Positions 60,236 to 64,000 of a DNA stretch of 64,000 nucleotides are shown here, in pieces. The position numbers were made by a program, and so were the translations under genes. Origin of the DNA: Dasyornis broadbenti (Eukaryota > Chordata > Aves > Passeriformes > Dasyornithidae); the NCBI GenBank assembly GCA_013397935.1, contig VZRN01006619.1, positions 2,121,235 to 2,185,234 of the forward strand, read 5' to 3'. Positions within the stretch are counted from its first letter, which is position 1. Each line of letters starts with the position of its first letter. Below the pieces are notes generated by a model. It was not told the DNA's origin, did no database searches, and worked only from the letters and a program-made list of their open reading frames with translations.

Positions 60236-61289
60236 CAATATAGTCTGGGGATGACTGAGGGTGGTCTACAAGCAGAACAAAGGCAAAAACCAAGAGCTGC
60301 AAAATGGTTTGAAGATAGTTATTGAGATTGAGAAATAACACTGCTGCCTGTGAAGTCAGTCATCTCCATTCCACATCCAGGAGATTTCTCCCACTTAGAT
60401 TGTGAGGAAGTGCAGTGATTGACTCTTTGTGCTGTGTGCCTCTAGCCCTGGGGATGGCTCAGAGTAACTACAAAAGCACTGCAAGGACAGTTGTGGCACA
60501 GGAAGAAAATGTGTGGCATGTGTGGGAGCAGGAAAAAAAAAGAGACCTAAGTGGGTGCAATATGTCAGTGAACAGGAAGGCATGCTCACCCCACAGCTGT
60601 TTATTCAGATTTCTTCTTGGATTTTCTTTTTTTATACAAAAAATCTGGCCAGTCATGAAACAAAAAAGAAAAAAACATGTTGTATGATGAAGCCTCAAGA
60701 GAAGAATACTCCTACATAAAGCCTCATTTGACCCTGATGTAGTTAAATATTAGCTGTAGATAATGGTGTTGTTTCCTAGTACTAATGGGTTAAAAACTGG
60801 CTGACCTATAAATCAGAAAATTGCAAATTGGAAGTTTTGTTCAGGTAAACTATACAAGAGAGGCAGTTTCTAGGTTATTCAATATATTTAAATTTATTGC
60901 TGAGACGATAATATTTTATACCACTTTTTAAAAAGTGCAATGGGAAAATTCAAACATTTCAGGAAAAAAGTTTGAAAATATAGCTTAGATCTGGTATAAT
61001 GTGTATTTTAAAAAGATATTTAGGGAATTCCATGCATTTATTTTATCCAAAAAGGGTATAAGAGAAGTTGTTTATAGTAACAGGTAATTGCATATGGAAG
61101 CATTTTCTCAGTGTCAGTGGTGTGTTTTCAGACACAATGAACACCATGACTCAGTGGCTGGGTAGGAGAACTGGATGTATTCTGATGAGAAAAGGACAGT
61201 GCTTCAGTGATGTGAATTACCCAGCAGAACCTCTAACACCCATTGCAATGACTTCTCTAACGCATTGAATCAAGTCAAGTAATAATATT
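60236..61289. other. Non-coding stretch, nothing recognised
   Basis: The first 100-150 bases may continue the CR1 remnant but are too diverged to call. Overlapping frames near 60395-60719 on both strands lack domains. The rest is AT-rich. Confidence 0.45.
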
Positions 61290-61480
61290 TTAAAGAAATT
61301 CTGATACGGAGTTTATGGAGTGACGTTTCTTTGTTGCAGCTCTGACTGAATTATGCTACTGATACATAAACCTATTAGTTTCTAAACATCTCCGTCTGCT
61401 GAAGGCCTCTGTATTTATCAGTGTGCAGTTTTTTATTTCCATTTTTATTCCATTTTTCTTCCAATTCAGAAGTTTAAATG
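61290..61480. promoter_or_regulatory. Weak candidate conserved non-coding element
   Basis: Repeat-free block with CTGATACGGAGTTTATGG, GAGTGACGTTTCTTTGTTGC, TGATACATAAACCTATTAG, ACATCTCCGTCTGCTG and GTATTTATCAGTGTGC. It has three retained CpGs and a CRE-like TGACGT half site. Evidence is texture only. Confidence 0.25.
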
Positions 61481-62221
61481 AGCATGGCTTTCAGATTGTA
61501 CTCAATTTCTGCAGTTGCAGACAGAGACATCAGCAAGCATTCCTCAGCTCTGAAAGCAGAGACCGTGCTGCAAGAGACAGAGAGCAGGATACTTCTTTTG
61601 TGAAGAAAGTGAGACTGCAGTGATAAGAAAAACTAGTTTATAGTTCTATCAAAAAAAAAAAAAATTAAAAATAGGTATAAATTCAAGTGAATATCTGCCT
61701 TCAACTTTTGTGGGTTTTTGAAAAATAAATGCTGGTATTTCAGCTCTATGTTGCTGATGACAAGCAATTGATGAGTTGATTGCCTTCCTGGTCCCATTGA
61801 ATTGGAGTGCTGCTGGAAATAGTGGGTCAGCTGTGTGAGCAAAGTGTTCATTGTTCACTGCTTACAGAATCCCTGTGCTAGGATAGTAAATATTGTTTTC
61901 TCCCAAGCTTAAAGCAGGCAACTCCAGTTTTTCTGTTTCACTGGGAAAGGTCCCTTTTTTAAAAAGCAAAATTAATAAAAAAGGCAAAATGGCAAAAAGA
62001 CAACTGGGGCAGTGGATTTATTCTCCCCCTTTTCCAATTTGTGAAGTCGAAGTTTCCTGACCTTAATGCTACGTGCAGACAGGCATTTTTCCTATACAAC
62101 TTTATCCTCAGTTTTATAATGTAAATATTCAGTCTCTTAAATGCATATAGTGTTATTAACAATCACAGAGCACTTTGAGTATTCCCCCTAAAGGACAATG
62201 TTTCTTTTTTTCCCATTTCAG
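61481..62221. other. Non-coding stretch with A-run
   Basis: No gene recognised. An A14 run lies at 61651-61664. Short minus frames around 61633-62162 have no domain. Confidence 0.5.
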
Positions 62222-62314
62222 AGTGATCGAGAAATGCCCTGCAATGAGCCTGATGAATGAATGTATATTGCTTTTTTACATGTATCCACCTAGAGACAGC
62301 CATCCTAATTTAAG
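62222..62314 (+). other. Exon-like segment with splice signals
   Basis: An acceptor with a good pyrimidine tract (TTTCTTTTTTTCCCATTTCAG, ending 62221) is followed by 93 nt and then a donor (AAG followed by GTGAGA, from 62315). One frame (second position) is open across the segment, beginning VIEKCPAMSLM, and stops just past the donor. The peptide is not recognised. Surrounding sequence to about 62600 has some conserved-looking texture. It may be a chance combination of splice-like strings or a non-coding RNA exon. Confidence 0.22.
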
Positions 62315-64000
62315 GTGAGAAGCAGATAACAAACTTCACAGTGCAAAGCAGGATATGATCTCTCACTAATAGAAATTCATATTCCATATTGTACAGTGGG
62401 CTGTTGGTGTTTAAAATGCTACAGCAGTGCTAACATTAGAATTCAGAGATATTTGTTGACGCTTCTCTTGAGACTGTTCATACTCACAGCCCCTCAAAGA
62501 GATAGCATGAGCCTCAAAATGAATTTGTCGGTGAGGCTTTGGAGCCCTGTTCTATTCACATATGGTTTCATTTTTCTCAATGTGACCTTTGGTTCGCACG
62601 GCGATGGCTTTGGTTTGCTACTGGTTTCGAGGCAGCAGCTTTGAGGGAAAATGAGCCCATGTCTTTTTTAGCTCTTAACAAAACTGTGGTCTTGTAGTGA
62701 ACAGAGATCATATCACCCTCACAAAGTGATACATGCAGGTTAAAGGATGTCTGCCCCGTTTCCCGGGGATGTGGGTCTCTCGGACTGCCACCTGATTTCA
62801 ATAAAAATGAATGGGAAAGTATGGAAATGTTCACTGAATGAGCAACTTCATGGATAATAGACCTTTACTGATTTTATGATAAAGAAAGGGAAAAAAAAAG
62901 AGCTTAGAAAAATGAGTGTTTGGATACTTCTGGGTTGCTTGTGCTGAAAGGTAGATACAAAAGGTTGTTTTTTTATAAATGTGGTTAACACAGAATGATG
63001 ATAATTAAAAATACTGCTGGTAGCACTCCCACATCAATAACTGTATGCTTTGGATTTTTTAGTCTTGTTTTATTTGAACTGCTGCTGATAGTGCCTACTA
63101 CAGCTCAGATGGCAAATCTTTCTAAACTCATATTATTCTCTTCAAGTTCTTGAGCATAAGAGATTTGGAATGCCCCCAGATTATCTATTTATATGCATTT
63201 CAATACATCTAGGGACTAGCATCCCCCTATAATAATATATAGATACGTTAATAAAAATAAGGTTCTAAAGAGTTGTCTAACTGTACTCTAAATTGTTTTA
63301 ATTGGTTTATATTATTTGCTATCCTGGCTGTTGCCAAGTCATGAAAGGCTGAAGAGAATCCAGAGTTATTAAATTAAAATAGTTCAGCAATGCTTTTAAA
63401 TAGAGGGTAGCAAAAGTGGTGAAAGTTTAAATGACAGCATCATTTTAAATTCCTTTAGGAAATGGAACACAAGACCAAAAATAAAGTTACTCCAAAGATG
63501 TTAACACTGAACAGTGTTCAGAGTATATGGGAGTTCCTGGGGTAATTAGAGTAATAAATGGATACTATATTTAAGAGAAAATACAAAGCACAAAAAACAT
63601 CTGAGATGGATTCTTAAGGAAGCAAATGGATGATTGGGAAATGACATTTTTCATGTGGAGAAGTCATAAGGACACAGTAATGAACTTGACAGTTTCATGA
63701 ATGTATATGGATAAAGAAAAACTGTGACACACGGCTGCCAAGGCAGCTGAACAAGGGAAGCCAACATTAGTCCTTGCAATAAACCTCAAGAAAATAATTG
63801 TTGAAAGCTGTCCACTGGACATTGTGTCAAACATATGGAGATGACAAAGCCAAAACCTGCCCTTCTCCACCGCCAAAACGGCTATGGTAGAGGAAATTAC
63901 AGCAAAGAAAGTCACTAAATCAGTATCAACAGGGCTTAATGTGGCCTGATGCCTCCAAAATATGTTATTTATTCCTTTTGCTTAATTGCAGCAATAGGAT
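62315..64000. other. Non-coding stretch to window end, nothing recognised
   Basis: AT-rich DNA without a supported gene or repeat family. The part from 62450 to 62640 keeps several CpGs (GTTGACGCTTC; TTTGTCGGTG; GTTCGCACGGCGATGG), which may indicate constraint but is too weak for a separate call. An 83-codon minus frame at 63664-63915 has no domain. Confidence 0.45.

Noticed and set aside
1..64000. CRISPR array, operon, prophage or endogenous retrovirus
   Set aside because: No spaced direct repeats, no ribosome-binding-site/ORF organisation, and no LTR pair or retroviral protein motif were seen. The window is vertebrate non-coding DNA.

Overview
The window looks like non-coding DNA from a bird genome. 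The base composition is AT-rich, CpG is scarce and no CpG island is visible. I could not recognise any complete protein-coding gene, rRNA or tRNA. Open frames reach only about 150 codons, overlap in several frames and lack domain motifs; the longest (26852-27304) is an interspersed-repeat remnant. The bird assignment rests on several CR1 LINE fragments. They carry the typical avian CR1 3' sequence, including the 'ggttggact...atgatct...aggtc' block and an ATTCTNTGATTCT-like tail. Recognisable repeats occupy only a few percent of the window. A more precise species cannot be read from the sequence.

Layout. 1-10 kb is mostly unexplained single-copy-looking DNA with a conserved-looking block near 2.2-2.5 kb and a weaker one near 5.4 kb. 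10-28 kb contains three CR1 fragments (about 10.3, 24.5 and 26.9 kb), an L2/MIR-like remnant at 12.7 kb, another ancient-repeat-like motif at 13.6 kb and a CA microsatellite at 17.1 kb. 30-38 kb holds two strong conserved-element candidates (30.6-31.0 and 34.05-34.5 kb), a pyrimidine-rich strand-asymmetric tract at 34.6-34.9 kb, and a smaller conserved-looking block at 37.5 kb. 38-46 kb has a spliceable exon-like segment (38.8 kb), a compound GT repeat, a minus-strand CR1 3' end (41.4 kb), a POU-site-bearing block (42.6 kb) and a MIR-like remnant (45.6 kb). 46-56 kb is the richest part: conserved-looking blocks at 46.5, 48.65-49.4, 52.6, 54.3-54.8 and 55.2-55.65 kb, a 96-nt exon-like segment at 48.7 kb, an exact 46-bp tandem duplication and a tRNA-derived SINE remnant with an intact A box at 53.6 kb. 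56-64 kb carries microsatellites, a decayed CR1 reverse-transcriptase fragment interrupted by a GAAG repeat (59.8-60.2 kb), two further conserved-looking blocks and one more exon-like segment (62.2 kb).

Interpretation. The pattern fits a gene desert or a very large intron near a developmental regulator: many AT-rich blocks with clustered homeodomain (TAATTA), POU (ATGCAAAT) and TCF-type motifs, and CpGs kept in a CpG-poor background. This is inference from sequence texture. No alignment was possible, so every conserved-element call is a hypothesis. I found no CRISPR array, toxin, prophage, endogenous retrovirus or other unusual gene system.
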